Assembly (NCBI RefSeq): GCF_000410875.1
Contig: NZ_AROI01000005.1
Coordinates: 122,162-186,161, forward strand
Source of the DNA: Halopseudomonas pelagia CL-AP6
Lineage (GTDB): Bacteria > Pseudomonadota > Gammaproteobacteria > Pseudomonadales > Pseudomonadaceae
Direction: 5' to 3'
DNA length: 64,000 nt
In this document: positions 53,896-63,934 of the stretch, piece by piece
Position numbering within the stretch: the stretch's first letter is position 1
How the letters are laid out: every line of letters starts with the position of its first letter
Translations under genes and position numbers: made by a program
The notes under the pieces: model-generated
Told to the model about the DNA's origin: nothing
The model's input: only the letters and a program-made list of their open reading frames with translations
Databases searched by the model: none

Positions 53896-55065
53896 TCATG
53901 AGGTGGCACTAGCGAACCAGATAATGCAATCCAGCTCAGCTAAATTTTCCGCTGGATAGCCGTCTGCACGTTTCAGAGCCGCTCGAAGGAGACGAGCACT
54001 GTTAACGTAGCGCTCTCCGCTGCTAAACCCCCGTGGGAAAACAGTATCCAGACTCGCGAACCAATCCCGCACCGGCCCATTGAGCACGAAGTAGTGCTTT
54101 GGAAAAAACTGACAAAGCATCTCGGAGAACAGTGCCCCCCTAGTTGGAATACCCAGCGCGGTCAGGCGATTGATTTCTCGAATCACTACCCTGTCGCGGC
54201 CTGCAAACGGCGCGTCAAGAACATAGACAAGACTTTTAGAGAACTCCCGGAAGTCACTATTCCGCCCCGTACGCTCCCAGCCTTTCCCCTGGAAGCGGCT
54301 GCCATCCTCACCGAAGCACCACAGCCAACTGAGCTTGTAATAAAAGTCGTCAGATCGAGCTTGGTTCCAGAGCCTAGCTCTGCTGGTCGTGCGAAAGAGT
54401 GCCTCCAGTTTGGCCTTGTTGCTCCTGAAAGCCTCCATCTGGTCGCGGCGCTGATTAAGGAATGGTTGATAGCCGTTAAGCTCACTTATCGCAGGCAGCG
54501 GGAGGTGAAATACTTCTTCAGCGGCCCTGTTATTATCCGCCTTCGAGCTGCTTGAACGGGCTGGTTGGCGAGCCTCCTGATACTTATCAAGCCAAGTCTC
54601 ATTAAGAGTGACGCTCACTCCATAAATCTTTTCGACCCACGTGGATGCCAGTTCAAACTGTCCACCAGTGATGCGGGAGAAACCATTGGCCTCGAAATTT
54701 GTAGAGAAAGCTGCCTGCGTCAAATTGGAAGAGCCAAGCAACGCATAGCACTTCCCATCGAGCTCCCGCCAAAACATCGCTTTCGGGTGAAAGCCAGTGA
54801 TTGACTCCGCCACCATGAACTCGTGGCGGCGTTCGGTAGGGAGCCATTTCATAACAGACCTGCAGGCGTGCTTTCTAGTGATACCGAAGTCCTTCCCTAC
54901 GATGAAGAGAAAAGACTCGCATTGGCTACCGAGGGCGTCCTTAACTCCCCACTCAGCAAGGTAGGCGCTGACGATGTACAGTTCTTTCGACCGGCTTAAT
55001 GCCCGCTGGTAAATTTTCTCTAGGCTCAGGCCGTCGGATTTCCTAGGCAGCAGAATCAGTTGCAT
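53896..55065 (-). CDS. Phospholipase-D-fold protein, putative nuclease with unknown C-terminal domain
   Basis: The 389-aa protein has an N-terminal PLD-like domain (residues 1-165) with one HKD-type active site: H93-x-K95 (GFHPKAMFW), G111-S-S-N114 (LLGSSNLTQ) and E125. Enzymes with a single site act as dimers; this variant, with GSxN in place of the second half, occurs in DNases and restriction nucleases of the Nuc/BfiI/NgoFVII type. After a Ser/Arg/Lys-rich linker (about 168-185), the C-terminal domain (190-389) has the blocks IREINRLTALGIPTRGALFS, LCQFFPKHYFVLNGPVRDWF and NLAELDCIIWFA, which I cannot name. No methyltransferase or partner is beside it, so a stand-alone defence or DNA-processing role is inferred from the recombinase context only. 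AAGGATG precedes the ATG. Confidence 0.7.
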   Translation of the reverse strand: MQLILLPRKSDGLSLEKIYQRALSRSKELYIVSAYLAEWGVKDALGSQCESFLFIVGKDFGITRKHACRSVMKWLPTERRHEFMVAESITGFHPKAMFWRELDGKCYALLGSSNLTQAAFSTNFEANGFSRITGGQFELASTWVEKIYGVSVTLNETWLDKYQEARQPARSSSSKADNNRAAEEVFHLPLPAISELNGYQPFLNQRRDQMEAFRSNKAKLEALFRTTSRARLWNQARSDDFYYKLSWLWCFGEDGSRFQGKGWERTGRNSDFREFSKSLVYVLDAPFAGRDRVVIREINRLTALGIPTRGALFSEMLCQFFPKHYFVLNGPVRDWFASLDTVFPRGFSSGERYVNSARLLRAALKRADGYPAENLAELDCIIWFASATS

Positions 55066-55299
55066 ATGACATCCTTATCAGGAGGAAAACAGCCTCCTTT
55101 CAGGCTCCATGGTACTTTACTGAGCTCAGAGCGTACCTATCGAATTCCGCCTGTAAAATATGTCATTACTGCGTACATCGAATGAATAGCCTGCATCCCA
55201 CCCAAGCCTTGGAAAGGACAAGTTCATTCATAGATCCGACCGGCCGCTTTTAGCCGATAGCGACAATACAAATTTTGACTTCCGCAGTTGGGGCCGCAG

Positions 55300-55737
55300 T
55301 CAAACCATAGTCTGTTCAGCCACTTCTAAAGCATCGTAACCCTCGATCCCAAGATACTTGGGGGTGCTTTCAAGCTTCGTTTGACCCTGTAGCAGCTGGA
55401 TTGCTCGCAGGCTTATTGTCCGGCGGTAGATCAGCGATACCTTAGTGCGTCGGAGTCTGTGAGTGCCATACATCGCAGCACCCAAACCAATTGAGGTCAC
55501 CCAAGCTTTGACAATGCGTGCGTATTGCCTAGTCGGTAGATGGTTAGAACTGTGCAGTCGACTTGGAAGGGGCTGGTGAATCCAGATCTCCAGAGCCGTT
55601 CGGGGTTGCTCGGTAATCTCGAACTGCACCAGCCGCCGAGTTTTATTCTGCATGACGATGGCGCGCGAGAGTGAAGTGCATGAAGCGCTATCGAGCTCCA
55701 CACAGCAGGTCGCCACTACCCACCAAATTTTGCGCAA
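55300..55737 (-). pseudogene. Decayed minimal tyrosine recombinase (copy 3)
   Basis: The frame matches the intact copy from AIVMQNKTRRLVQFEI to the end (KYLGIEGYDALEVAEQT) but lacks the N-terminal third with the first catalytic Arg. It has lost about nine residues after EIWIHQ and carries Gln instead of the second catalytic His (LLQGQTKLES). The remaining HRLRR and Tyr are kept. It is probably inactive. It lies inverted relative to the intact copy. Confidence 0.8.
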
Positions 55738-56021
55738 ATTTTATGACCGACCCGGGAATAGGCATGGAGAATTTACGCTTGCCCGCCGGACACTTGTATT
55801 GGGATTTTTTTCACTAACCCACAGGTGGAGTGTCATGAAGGTGTTCTCAAACGGAAGTCCTATAGCTGTGGTTTTGTCCCGCCCGCTGGGGGCGTCGGCG
55901 CGTAGCGTTACCCGTGCTCGGCACAGAACTATGAGGGACGAAGGGCGTTGGGCTTTGCTCATCTCAAGCTTCTTTCACACCGCATTATCGAATGTAGCCA
56001 AGCAAGAGAGGTTTACTCGTC

Positions 56022-57731
56022 ATGGTTGAGTTTTTTCTGGTTTTTGCACTGGCCATATTGCTTGGCTGGCCCTTGAGCCGGTATCTGGCGGCTGTTATGC
56101 GTGGCAGCCCGATGCGCGGAGACCGGTTCTTTCTCCTCATTGAAAAACCGGTCTATTGTCTGCTGGGCACTGACCCCAGAGTAGGTATGACATGGCGCGG
56201 TTACGCCACCGCCTTCGTGCTCAGTAATCTTGCGCTGGGACTGGTCGTTTGGGGCATTCTGATGACCCAGGCGTGGCTGCCGCTTAATCCGAACGATGCG
56301 CCCAATATGACTTGGGACCTGGCTCTGCACACCATGGTGTCGTTCCTCACCAACACCAACCAGCAGCATTACTCAGGCCAGGCGCAGCTTTCCTATTTTG
56401 CGCACATGGCCGGCATCGTCACGCTGCAGGTGGTCACGCCCATGATGGGTCTGGCTGTGGTGGTGGCAACGCTGCGTGGACTGTTTGGTGGTCGCAATGC
56501 GGCAACAAACAGGGCCGATAGGCAGGAAAAGCGCACGGTAGATGTAGGTAACTATTGGGCGGATGTGCTGCGCCCAACGGTGCGCTTCATGTTGCCATTG
56601 TGTCTGGTTTGGTCGGTGATGCTGACCAGTCAGGGTGTACCCGCCTCCCTGGATGGCGGCCCGGTGGTAGCACCCGTTGATTCCAGCGTGGAGATGCTGG
56701 AACAGAAGATTCCTCTGGGACCGGTATCACCGATGGTAGCTATCAAGCAACTGGGTACCAACGGTGGCGGCTGGTTTGGCCCCAATAGCACGGCCCCATT
56801 GGAAAACCCAACGCCGCTCTCAAACCTGCTGGAAACGCTGGCGCTCATTCTGATCCCCATAACACTGGTGATGGCGATAGCCCCACTGACTGGACGTAGA
56901 CGGTTTGCTGGTTTGGTCTTCGGTGCGATGCTGACCATGTCTCTGGCCTCTGCCGGTTTCGCTGTGTGGTCCGAGGGGCATTCTTCAACTGTCAGCGATA
57001 TCGCGTTGATGGAAGGCAAGGAGGTACGGCTGGGCGCAGAACCCTCAGCGCTATGGGCCGCGTTAACCACGCAAACCTCGAACGGCTCTGTTAATGCGAT
57101 GCATGACTCGCTGTCACCACTGACTGGCCTGGTGACCATCAGCAATATGCTGATCAACGGTATCTGGGGCGGGATCGGCTCCGGTCTGCAACAGTTCATC
57201 GTCTATCTGATGCTGGCGGTTTTTCTTGCAGGCTTGATGACCGGGCGTACCCCGGAGCTGTTTGGTCGCAAGATCGAGGCGGGTGAGGTCAAGCTGCTGG
57301 CCGTGCTGGTATTGATTCAGCCACTGCTATTGCTGGGGTTTACTGCCGTTACGTTGGCTGTGCCAAGCCTCACCGGCAATTCCAATCCGGATTTCCATGC
57401 CATCAGTCAGGTGTTCTATGAGTACACCTCAGCATTTGCCAACAATGGCTCGGGTTTCGAGGGGTTGGGTGACAACACCCCGTGGTGGAATCTGACCTGC
57501 GTTCTGTTGCTGGCTATGGGTCGCTATCCGGCGCTGATCATTCCGCTGGCTATTGCAGCGATGCTCGCAAGCAAGCGCCGGTCGCCTGAAAGCGCTGGAA
57601 CACTGCAGATCGAAACTCCGACCTTCGGCGTCATTCTGATTGCAGTGATCATCACCCTGACCCTGTTGCAATTCATGCCAATCCTGGTGCTCGGGCCTGT
57701 TGCCGATCACCTTGCTCTGATCGCGCGCTGA
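56022..57731 (+). CDS. kdpA: Potassium-transporting ATPase, K+-binding subunit KdpA
   Basis: The 569-aa inner-membrane subunit forms the K+ pore of the high-affinity Kdp pump. All four selectivity-filter loops are visible: [43 protein letters not shown] and [16 protein letters not shown]. The start [18 protein letters not shown] fits the family, with GAGAGG upstream of the ATG at 56022. The small subunit KdpF, usually encoded just before, is not found in the 284 bp upstream. kdpB follows after 10 bp. Confidence 0.97.
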   Translation: MVEFFLVFALAILLGWPLSRYLAAVMRGSPMRGDRFFLLIEKPVYCLLGTDPRVGMTWRGYATAFVLSNLALGLVVWGILMTQAWLPLNPNDAPNMTWDLALHTMVSFLTNTNQQHYSGQAQLSYFAHMAGIVTLQVVTPMMGLAVVVATLRGLFGGRNAATNRADRQEKRTVDVGNYWADVLRPTVRFMLPLCLVWSVMLTSQGVPASLDGGPVVAPVDSSVEMLEQKIPLGPVSPMVAIKQLGTNGGGWFGPNSTAPLENPTPLSNLLETLALILIPITLVMAIAPLTGRRRFAGLVFGAMLTMSLASAGFAVWSEGHSSTVSDIALMEGKEVRLGAEPSALWAALTTQTSNGSVNAMHDSLSPLTGLVTISNMLINGIWGGIGSGLQQFIVYLMLAVFLAGLMTGRTPELFGRKIEAGEVKLLAVLVLIQPLLLLGFTAVTLAVPSLTGNSNPDFHAISQVFYEYTSAFANNGSGFEGLGDNTPWWNLTCVLLLAMGRYPALIIPLAIAAMLASKRRSPESAGTLQIETPTFGVILIAVIITLTLLQFMPILVLGPVADHLALIAR

Positions 57732-57741
57732 GGAATCCAAC

Positions 57742-59784
57742 ATGAGTAATACAACCGTAAAATCCCAGGGCAACCGTCGCGCAAGCGGAGCTGGCCAGGG
57801 CGAATACAAGGCTGCGCTGATTGAGGCTTTCGTTAAGCTGGCGCCGCAGCACATCATCAAGAACCCGGTCATGGCGGTTGTCTGGTTAGGCACTTGCCTG
57901 ACGGCGCTGGCGAGCATCGCCGGCTGGACCACGCCCGGGTTCGGCTGGGCTGTCACTGTGATCTTGCTGGTTACCGTGCTGTTCAGCAACTTCGCTGAGG
58001 CCTTCGCCGAATCCCGCGGCCGCGGCCAGGCTGCTTCGTTACGCCGGGCTCGTCAGGACCTGGTAGCGCGGCTTCTCGATAAGTCTGGCAGCGAGAAGTC
58101 CGTACCTGCCGCGGAACTGCGGCCCGGAGATAGGGTGGTGGTTGAAGCTGGTCAGTTGATCCCGGCCGATGGTGAGATAATTGAAGGACTGGCCACGGTA
58201 AACGAAGCAGCGGTAACCGGCGAATCGGCTCCTGTATTGCGTGAGGCAGGTACCGACCGCTCAGGTGTTATCGGCGGTACCAAGGTGCTGTCTGACCGGA
58301 TCGTAATCAACGTCACTGCTGACCCAGGAAACAGCTTTCTGGACCGGATGATTGCACTGGTTGAGGGGTCGAACCGGCAAAAAACGCCCAACGAAATTGC
58401 CTTGGGGATTCTGTTGATGGTCATGACTCTGACCTTCCTCATTGTGGTGGTCACCCTACCGTTTATCGCCAGTTTCGTAGGTGTGGAGATCAACCTTGTA
58501 CTACTGATTGCGCTGCTGGTCTGCCTGATTCCCACAACTATTGGCGGGTTGTTGCCAGCGATCGGCATTGCCGGTATGAACCGCGCGCTTAAGGCCAATG
58601 TGCTGGCCAAGTCGGGCAAGGCGGTGGAGGTCGCAGGTGACGTCGATGTGTTGCTGCTGGACAAGACCGGCACCATTACTTATGGCGACCGCCAAGCTAC
58701 AGCATTCTTCCCGCTGAGTGGTGTTGCAGCTGAGCAGCTGCAACAGGCCTCGCTGCTTGCCTCCTTGGCTGACCCGACTCCGGAAGGCAAATCCATTGTG
58801 AAGCTGGCGCGCGAGCTGGGTGATGATCTGGCTGAACCAGCCGACGCCGTTTTTGTGGCCTTCTCGGCGCAGACGCGGATGTCTGGCGTTGATCTTCCAG
58901 GCAACAGGTCGATTCGCAAGGGTGCCTTTAACGCAGTAGCCGAGCACGTGCATGCTCTGGGGGGCAAGGTCTCGGCTGAGTTGCAGGCGCGTGTAGCTGA
59001 AGTCGCTCGCACTGGAGCCACGCCTTTGGTGGTCAGCGACGGCGCGCTTCTGCTTGGCGTTATCGCGCTGTCTGATGTGATCAAGCACGGCATCAAAGAG
59101 CGCTTCGCCCGCCTGCGAGAAATGGGCGTGAAAACGGTGATGATTACCGGAGACAACAAGCTCACTGCCGCCAGCATTGCCGCCGAGGCGGGAGTTGATG
59201 ACTACGTTGCCGAGGCGCGGCCGGAAGATAAGCTCTCGCGGATTCGCGCTGAGCAAGCTGCAGGTCGCCTGGTGGCGATGGTCGGTGACGGAACCAATGA
59301 TGCCCCCGCTTTGGCGCAGGCGGATGTGGGTCTGGCGATGAACTCGGGTACGCAGGCAGCCAAGGAGGCGAGCAACATGGTCGACCTTGACTCAGACCCT
59401 GCCAAGTTGTTGGCGGTGGTTGAGATTGGTAAGCAGCAACTGATAACTCGAGGCGCACTGACTACCTTCTCACTGGCCAACGATGTGTCTAAATACTTTG
59501 CCATCCTGCCGGCTTTGTTTGCGGCGGCGATTCCGCAAATGGCGGCGCTCAATGTCATGAATCTGGGCAGTCCCACCAGTGCGGTGCTGGCTGCTTTGAT
59601 CTTCAATGCCATCATTATTCCGATGTTGATTCCCCTGGCCCTGCGGGGAGTGAAGTTCAAGCCCGCCAGTGCGACTGCCTTGCTGCGCAACAACATGCTG
59701 ATTTACGGGGTGGGTGGTGTGGTGCTGCCCTTTGTGGCAATCAAGCTGATTGACATCATTTTGAACACTCTCTTCACTTTTTAA
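57742..59784 (+). CDS. kdpB: Potassium-transporting ATPase, catalytic subunit KdpB
   Basis: The 680-aa P-type ATPase hydrolyses ATP to drive K+ uptake through KdpA. The phosphorylated aspartate is D307 in [12 protein letters not shown]. The TGES actuator loop ([11 protein letters not shown]), the nucleotide-domain KGAFNA and the hinge [20 protein letters not shown] are present. AGGAAT stands 5 nt before the ATG. Its stop overlaps the AAGGAA ribosome site of kdpC. Confidence 0.98.
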   Translation: MSNTTVKSQGNRRASGAGQGEYKAALIEAFVKLAPQHIIKNPVMAVVWLGTCLTALASIAGWTTPGFGWAVTVILLVTVLFSNFAEAFAESRGRGQAASLRRARQDLVARLLDKSGSEKSVPAAELRPGDRVVVEAGQLIPADGEIIEGLATVNEAAVTGESAPVLREAGTDRSGVIGGTKVLSDRIVINVTADPGNSFLDRMIALVEGSNRQKTPNEIALGILLMVMTLTFLIVVVTLPFIASFVGVEINLVLLIALLVCLIPTTIGGLLPAIGIAGMNRALKANVLAKSGKAVEVAGDVDVLLLDKTGTITYGDRQATAFFPLSGVAAEQLQQASLLASLADPTPEGKSIVKLARELGDDLAEPADAVFVAFSAQTRMSGVDLPGNRSIRKGAFNAVAEHVHALGGKVSAELQARVAEVARTGATPLVVSDGALLLGVIALSDVIKHGIKERFARLREMGVKTVMITGDNKLTAASIAAEAGVDDYVAEARPEDKLSRIRAEQAAGRLVAMVGDGTNDAPALAQADVGLAMNSGTQAAKEASNMVDLDSDPAKLLAVVEIGKQQLITRGALTTFSLANDVSKYFAILPALFAAAIPQMAALNVMNLGSPTSAVLAALIFNAIIIPMLIPLALRGVKFKPASATALLRNNMLIYGVGGVVLPFVAIKLIDIILNTLFTF

Positions 59785-59794
59785 GGAACAGCTC

Positions 59795-60445
59795 ATGACC
59801 ATTGTAATTCCACCTGCCGACCAAAGCCCTGATATCTCAATTCCTGTGGTATCGGACGTAGGGTTAGTACGAGGCGCGCTCGGGTTGGCATTGTTTTCCT
59901 TTCTGTCGATAGGTTTGCTCTATCCGTTGGCTGGTGTCGGACTCGGCCAAGCGCTCTTCCCGGCTGCCGCCAACGGCAGTTTAATAGAGGTTGATGGTCA
60001 AGTGGTGGGCTCCTCTTTGGTGGCCCAGCCATTTGCCGATGATCGCTATTTCTCTGCTCGCCCCTCGGCCGGCGATCATCAGCCCATGAATGCGGGCGGC
60101 AGCAACGAAGCGCGGACAAATCCCGAGCTGCGCCAGCGTATCGATGAAGCGTTGAGTGCGGTGGCGTTACGTGAGGGTGTGGCTGTATCGGAGGTGCCGA
60201 GTGACCTGGTTACCCAGTCAGGCGGTGGTTTTGATCCACATATCAGCCCTCCGGCGGCTTCTATCCAGGTTGCACGCGTGGCCCAGGCCAGGGGGCTTGA
60301 GCAGCAGGCCGTTGCGGACCTGCTCGCCACTCATACACAAGCGCCGCAGTGGGGCATTTTGGGGCAGCATAGTGTCAACGTGTTAGAGCTCAATCTGGCA
60401 CTTGATGCATTGCAGGTTGGCACTGTAAGGCCGGCAGCAGAGTAA
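59795..60445 (+). CDS. kdpC: Potassium-transporting ATPase subunit KdpC
   Basis: The 216-aa subunit has one N-terminal membrane helix (GLALFSFLSIGLLYPLAGVG) and a periplasmic domain that stabilises the KdpAB complex. Family blocks are GSSLVAQPFADDRYFSARPS, PSDLVTQSGGGFDPHISPPA and ALDALQ at the end. It is the last structural gene of kdpABC, and kdpD follows after 29 bp. Confidence 0.96.
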   Translation: MTIVIPPADQSPDISIPVVSDVGLVRGALGLALFSFLSIGLLYPLAGVGLGQALFPAAANGSLIEVDGQVVGSSLVAQPFADDRYFSARPSAGDHQPMNAGGSNEARTNPELRQRIDEALSAVALREGVAVSEVPSDLVTQSGGGFDPHISPPAASIQVARVAQARGLEQQAVADLLATHTQAPQWGILGQHSVNVLELNLALDALQVGTVRPAAE

Positions 60446-60474
60446 GGGTTGAGACAAGAGAACGGGTGAACTTG

Positions 60475-63216
60475 ATGAGTGCTGAAAAAACAGAACAGGC
60501 GGATGCGCTGCTCGGTGAAATTCGTCGGCACGCTGCTGGGCGCCTGACAGTCTTTCTTGGCGCGGCGCCTGGCGTCGGTAAAACCTTTGCAATGCTCACC
60601 CGGGCTCGAGAGCTTCAGCGCCAGGGCAAGGATGTGGTCATCGGCATTATCGAAACCCACGGCCGGGCCGAAACCCAGGCCTTGCTCGAAGGCCTGCCAG
60701 CAGTAGCGCAGAAGACTGTTGGATACCAGGGGCGCACTCTTTATGAAATGGATCTGGACGGCCTGCTGACGCGAAAGCCGGCCATAGCGCTGGTAGATGA
60801 GCTGGCACACCGCAATGTGCCCGGGAGTCGCCATGAGCGTCGCTGGCAGGATGTTGACGAGCTGCTGGACGCGGGTATCGACGTCTATACCACGGTCAAT
60901 ATTCAGCACCTGGAAAGTTTGAATGACGTGATTTACCAGATTACCGGCGTAAGGGTGAGCGAGACGATTCCGGACTCGGTTTTTACCCGCCTGCGTGATA
61001 TTCGCCTGGTTGATCTGCCCGCCCGTGAGCTGATTGAGCGGCTCAAGGAGGGCAAGGTTTATTTGGCGGAACAGGCCAAGCAGGCACTTCAGGCTTTTTT
61101 CTCACCATCCAACCTCACCGCGTTGCGCGAACTGGCGATGCAGACGGTCGCAGAGCACGTGGATCTGGATCTACGGGAATCCCTCGCCGCCCGTGGGCTC
61201 CCCGATGTGCCCATTCAACGGCATGTATTAATTGCCATTGATGGCCTGGGCCAGTCCGAGTTTCTGGTCCGTGCCGGGGCGAGAATGGCAGAGCGCCGGG
61301 GCGCACCCTGGTCGGTAGTCACCGTGGATACCGGCGGGTCGGCAGAAGCTGCAGCGTCGGTTGACGATCTGGGGCAATCCATTTCACGCCACGGCTCGCT
61401 GGCCCATGGTGAGCAGCAGCGGCTGATGGAACTGGACAAGGCGTTTGCGTTGGCGCGCAGCCTTGGCGGAAGTACGGAAATTCTGCACGGCACCGATGTG
61501 GCGCAGGTGCTGCTGGACGCAGCCACCGCGCATGGCGCCCGTGCCATCGTTATCGGCCGCACCCGCGAGCGGTTGCTCGCGCGGGTATTCAATCGCACCA
61601 TTACCCAGCGGTTGCTACGGCGCGGCGGCGGCTATGAGCTGACCATCGTCGGCACTCCCGCAGTCCGGCCGCGGCGATGGCGCCTGCCGGGATTGGGAAG
61701 TGGTGGGCTCGGCGGGCGCGAGCTTTTACTGGTGCTCGCTGTTAATGCCAGTGCCATCGGCGCAGCTATGCTGGGGGAGAGTCTGCTCGGGCTGCAGGAC
61801 GTCTCAATGGTGTTTCTTGTGGCGGTGCTGCTGATCGCTGCGCGCACACGCATGGTCACGGCGGTAATCACCGCCGTCCTGTGCTTTCTGGCATACAACT
61901 TTTTCTTTATCGATCCGCGCTACACCTTTTACATCAGCGCCTACCGTGGGGTCGCAACGGTCTTCCTGTTCCTGCTCGCTGCGTTGATAGCGGGGCGATT
62001 GGCCTCAACTTTACGCAGGCAAGTTGTGGCCCTGCGCGCTGCCAATGCGCACGCCAACGCGATGCAGAATCTCGGTCGTCAACTATCCACAGCGGCTGAT
62101 CTGGGGCAGGTGATTGCCGCCGGTACGTCGGTGATGAAGCTCGCGCTGCATGGGGATGCCTGGATGCGTATTAATGGCCAGTCGGGACCGGCCAGCCTGG
62201 GCACCGCACTGGATGAAAAGGATTTGACTGCTGCCGACTGGACGCAGCAACACGGCCAACCCAGCGGGCGTTACACCGATACGCTGACGCATTCTGGTTG
62301 GTGGTTTCTGCCGGTGCGTTCAGAGCAGGACACCTTGGGCGTCGTGGGCCTGCGCTTTTCAGAATCCATGACGCGGCTGTCATTTGAACAGCGCCGGCTT
62401 GCTGAGAGCATGGTGTATGACATCGGCCAGGCGGTGCTCAGGGCCAGCCTGGTGTCTGAGCTTGAAGCGGCCAAGGTCGCTGGGGAGACTGAGCGTCTGC
62501 GATCAGCGTTATTGTCTTCCGTTTCCCATGATCTGCGTTCGCCGCTGTCTTCCATGATCGGCGCCGCGGAAAGCCTTTCGCGTTATGGCAAAGATATGGG
62601 CGAGGACGACCGCGAAAGTCTGCTGGAGACGGTTCGCGTCGAGGGCGAGCGGCTGGATCGCTACATTCAGAATTTGCTGGATATGACGCGGCTGGGCCAG
62701 CAGGGGCTGACGCTGGCTCGCGACTGGATAGGCATCGATGAGTTGGTGGGCTCTGCCTCGACACGGTTGCAACGCTATGAGCCAGGTGTACGAGTTAAGG
62801 TCGATATCCCCCCGGATCTTCCACCCATACATGTACATCCCGCACTGATTGAACAGGCTATTTTCAATGTAATGGAGAACGCCGCCAAATTTTCCCCTGA
62901 TGGGGAAGCTATCATTGTAACCGCTCGGCGTACGGCTGAAGGCAAGCTCTGCCTGGAAGTGGCCGACAAGGGGCCAGGCATTCCTGAAGAGGAACGCCGG
63001 CGTATTTTTGACATGTTCTACAGCGTTGAACGCGGTGACCGGGGCAAACAGGGCACGGGTCTGGGCCTAACCATCGTTCGAGGTATTGTTGGCGCCCACA
63101 TGGGTAAAGTCGAAGCAGTGCAAGGCCCAGGTGGAGAAGGCACCACAATACGTCTGATATTGCCATGGGGCGTGCACTTGGAGCGGTCGGACAGTGACAA
63201 TGAAGCCGAACAGTGA
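60475..63216 (+). CDS. kdpD: Potassium/osmosensing histidine kinase KdpD
   Basis: The 913-aa membrane kinase senses low K+ and activates KdpE. Domains in order: KdpD N-domain with Walker A GAAPGVGKT (about residues 25-33), a USP-like domain (about 245-370), four close membrane helices (about 400-500), a GAF-like domain, then HisKA with H685 (SSVSHDLRSPLSS) and HATPase_c (NVMENAAKFSPDGE, DKGPGIPEEER, GTGLGLTIVRGIV). The ATG at 60475 (MSAEKTEQADALLGE) is preferred, with the GTG at 60466 as alternative. It overlaps kdpE. Confidence 0.95.
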   Translation: MSAEKTEQADALLGEIRRHAAGRLTVFLGAAPGVGKTFAMLTRARELQRQGKDVVIGIIETHGRAETQALLEGLPAVAQKTVGYQGRTLYEMDLDGLLTRKPAIALVDELAHRNVPGSRHERRWQDVDELLDAGIDVYTTVNIQHLESLNDVIYQITGVRVSETIPDSVFTRLRDIRLVDLPARELIERLKEGKVYLAEQAKQALQAFFSPSNLTALRELAMQTVAEHVDLDLRESLAARGLPDVPIQRHVLIAIDGLGQSEFLVRAGARMAERRGAPWSVVTVDTGGSAEAAASVDDLGQSISRHGSLAHGEQQRLMELDKAFALARSLGGSTEILHGTDVAQVLLDAATAHGARAIVIGRTRERLLARVFNRTITQRLLRRGGGYELTIVGTPAVRPRRWRLPGLGSGGLGGRELLLVLAVNASAIGAAMLGESLLGLQDVSMVFLVAVLLIAARTRMVTAVITAVLCFLAYNFFFIDPRYTFYISAYRGVATVFLFLLAALIAGRLASTLRRQVVALRAANAHANAMQNLGRQLSTAADLGQVIAAGTSVMKLALHGDAWMRINGQSGPASLGTALDEKDLTAADWTQQHGQPSGRYTDTLTHSGWWFLPVRSEQDTLGVVGLRFSESMTRLSFEQRRLAESMVYDIGQAVLRASLVSELEAAKVAGETERLRSALLSSVSHDLRSPLSSMIGAAESLSRYGKDMGEDDRESLLETVRVEGERLDRYIQNLLDMTRLGQQGLTLARDWIGIDELVGSASTRLQRYEPGVRVKVDIPPDLPPIHVHPALIEQAIFNVMENAAKFSPDGEAIIVTARRTAEGKLCLEVADKGPGIPEEERRRIFDMFYSVERGDRGKQGTGLGLTIVRGIVGAHMGKVEAVQGPGGEGTTIRLILPWGVHLERSDSDNEAEQ

Positions 63217-63934
63217 AATCAAATCAGAAGCATCAGCGCCTCAAGTGCTTGTCATAGACGATGAACCCCAAATACGCAGATTTATCGATATAAGTCTTCG
63301 CTCCCAGGGTTATAGAACCCTTCTGGCGGAGACGGGCGAACAGGGATTGGCCCTATTAGCCACCAATGGCGCTGGCCTGGTAATACTGGATCTCGGGCTG
63401 CCTGATCTCGATGGTCGCGAGGTGCTGAACGAGTTGCGGCTGTGGTCACGCACCCCGGTGATTATTCTGACCGTGCGCTCCAGTGAAGAGGAGAAAGTCG
63501 CTTTACTGGATGCAGGCGCAAACGACTACGTTACCAAACCCTTTGGTATTGAGGAACTTACGGCTCGGGTGCGAGCGTTCCTCCGTAATAGTCCGCCTGA
63601 TGGTGAGAGCCCACCTAGCTACGATGATGGAGAGCTACGGGTAGACTTCGCCCAGCATGAAGTGTCTCTACGGGGCACCCCGGTAGCGCTGACCAAAAAG
63701 GAATTTGCCCTGCTAGCGCTACTGACTCAGCAACCGGGGCGGCTACTAACCCAACCCCAGCTGTTAAGGGAAATCTGGGGACCCAGTCATGTACAAGATG
63801 GGCATTACTTGCGAGTTCTCGTCGCGAAATTGCGCCAAAAGCTGCAGGATGACGCCGCTGCACCGAGGTACATATTCACGGAGCCTGGGGTTGGTTTGCG
63901 GTTTGTTTCGGTCGAAAAAACTGCGAGTTTCTGA
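63200..63934 (+). CDS. kdpE: Response regulator KdpE
   Basis: The 244-aa OmpR-type regulator has a receiver domain with acidic pocket VIDDEP, phospho-acceptor D64 (LVILDLGLPDLDG) and conserved Lys in NDYVTKPFG. It ends in a winged-helix DNA-binding domain (LTKKEFALLALLTQQPGRLL ... LRVLVAKLRQKL). When phosphorylated by KdpD it activates kdpABC. Its start lies within the end of kdpD; ATG 63200 is used, and GTG 63194 would add two residues. The last 66 bp of the window after its stop show no gene or terminator. Confidence 0.95.
   Translation: MKPNSEIKSEASAPQVLVIDDEPQIRRFIDISLRSQGYRTLLAETGEQGLALLATNGAGLVILDLGLPDLDGREVLNELRLWSRTPVIILTVRSSEEEKVALLDAGANDYVTKPFGIEELTARVRAFLRNSPPDGESPPSYDDGELRVDFAQHEVSLRGTPVALTKKEFALLALLTQQPGRLLTQPQLLREIWGPSHVQDGHYLRVLVAKLRQKLQDDAAAPRYIFTEPGVGLRFVSVEKTASF

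Larger units (their letters stand above)
52100..55740. mobile_element. Accessory island bounded by copies of a minimal tyrosine recombinase
   Basis: Three related recombinase sequences occur within 3.6 kb: a frameshifted remnant at 52205-52410 (+), an intact gene at 53118-53696 (+) and a decayed inverted copy at 55300-55737 (-). The last two face each other around a PLD-family gene, and a glycine-zipper gene lies between the first two. A similar short motif, GCCAAAAGCAG at 52163-52173 and GGCTAAAAGCGG on the minus strand at 55244-55255, occurs near the outer copies and may mark element ends. No target-site duplication or transposase was seen. The limits are approximate. Confidence 0.5.

Noticed and set aside
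54094..54555. 153-aa plus-strand frame within the PLD-family gene
   Set aside because: It is antisense to a gene with clear motifs and a ribosome site; it lacks both.
55834..56029. 64-aa frame with a fair ribosome site just before kdpA
   Set aside because: It was considered as kdpF, but it is not hydrophobic and overlaps the kdpA start, so it cannot be KdpF. There is no other support for it.
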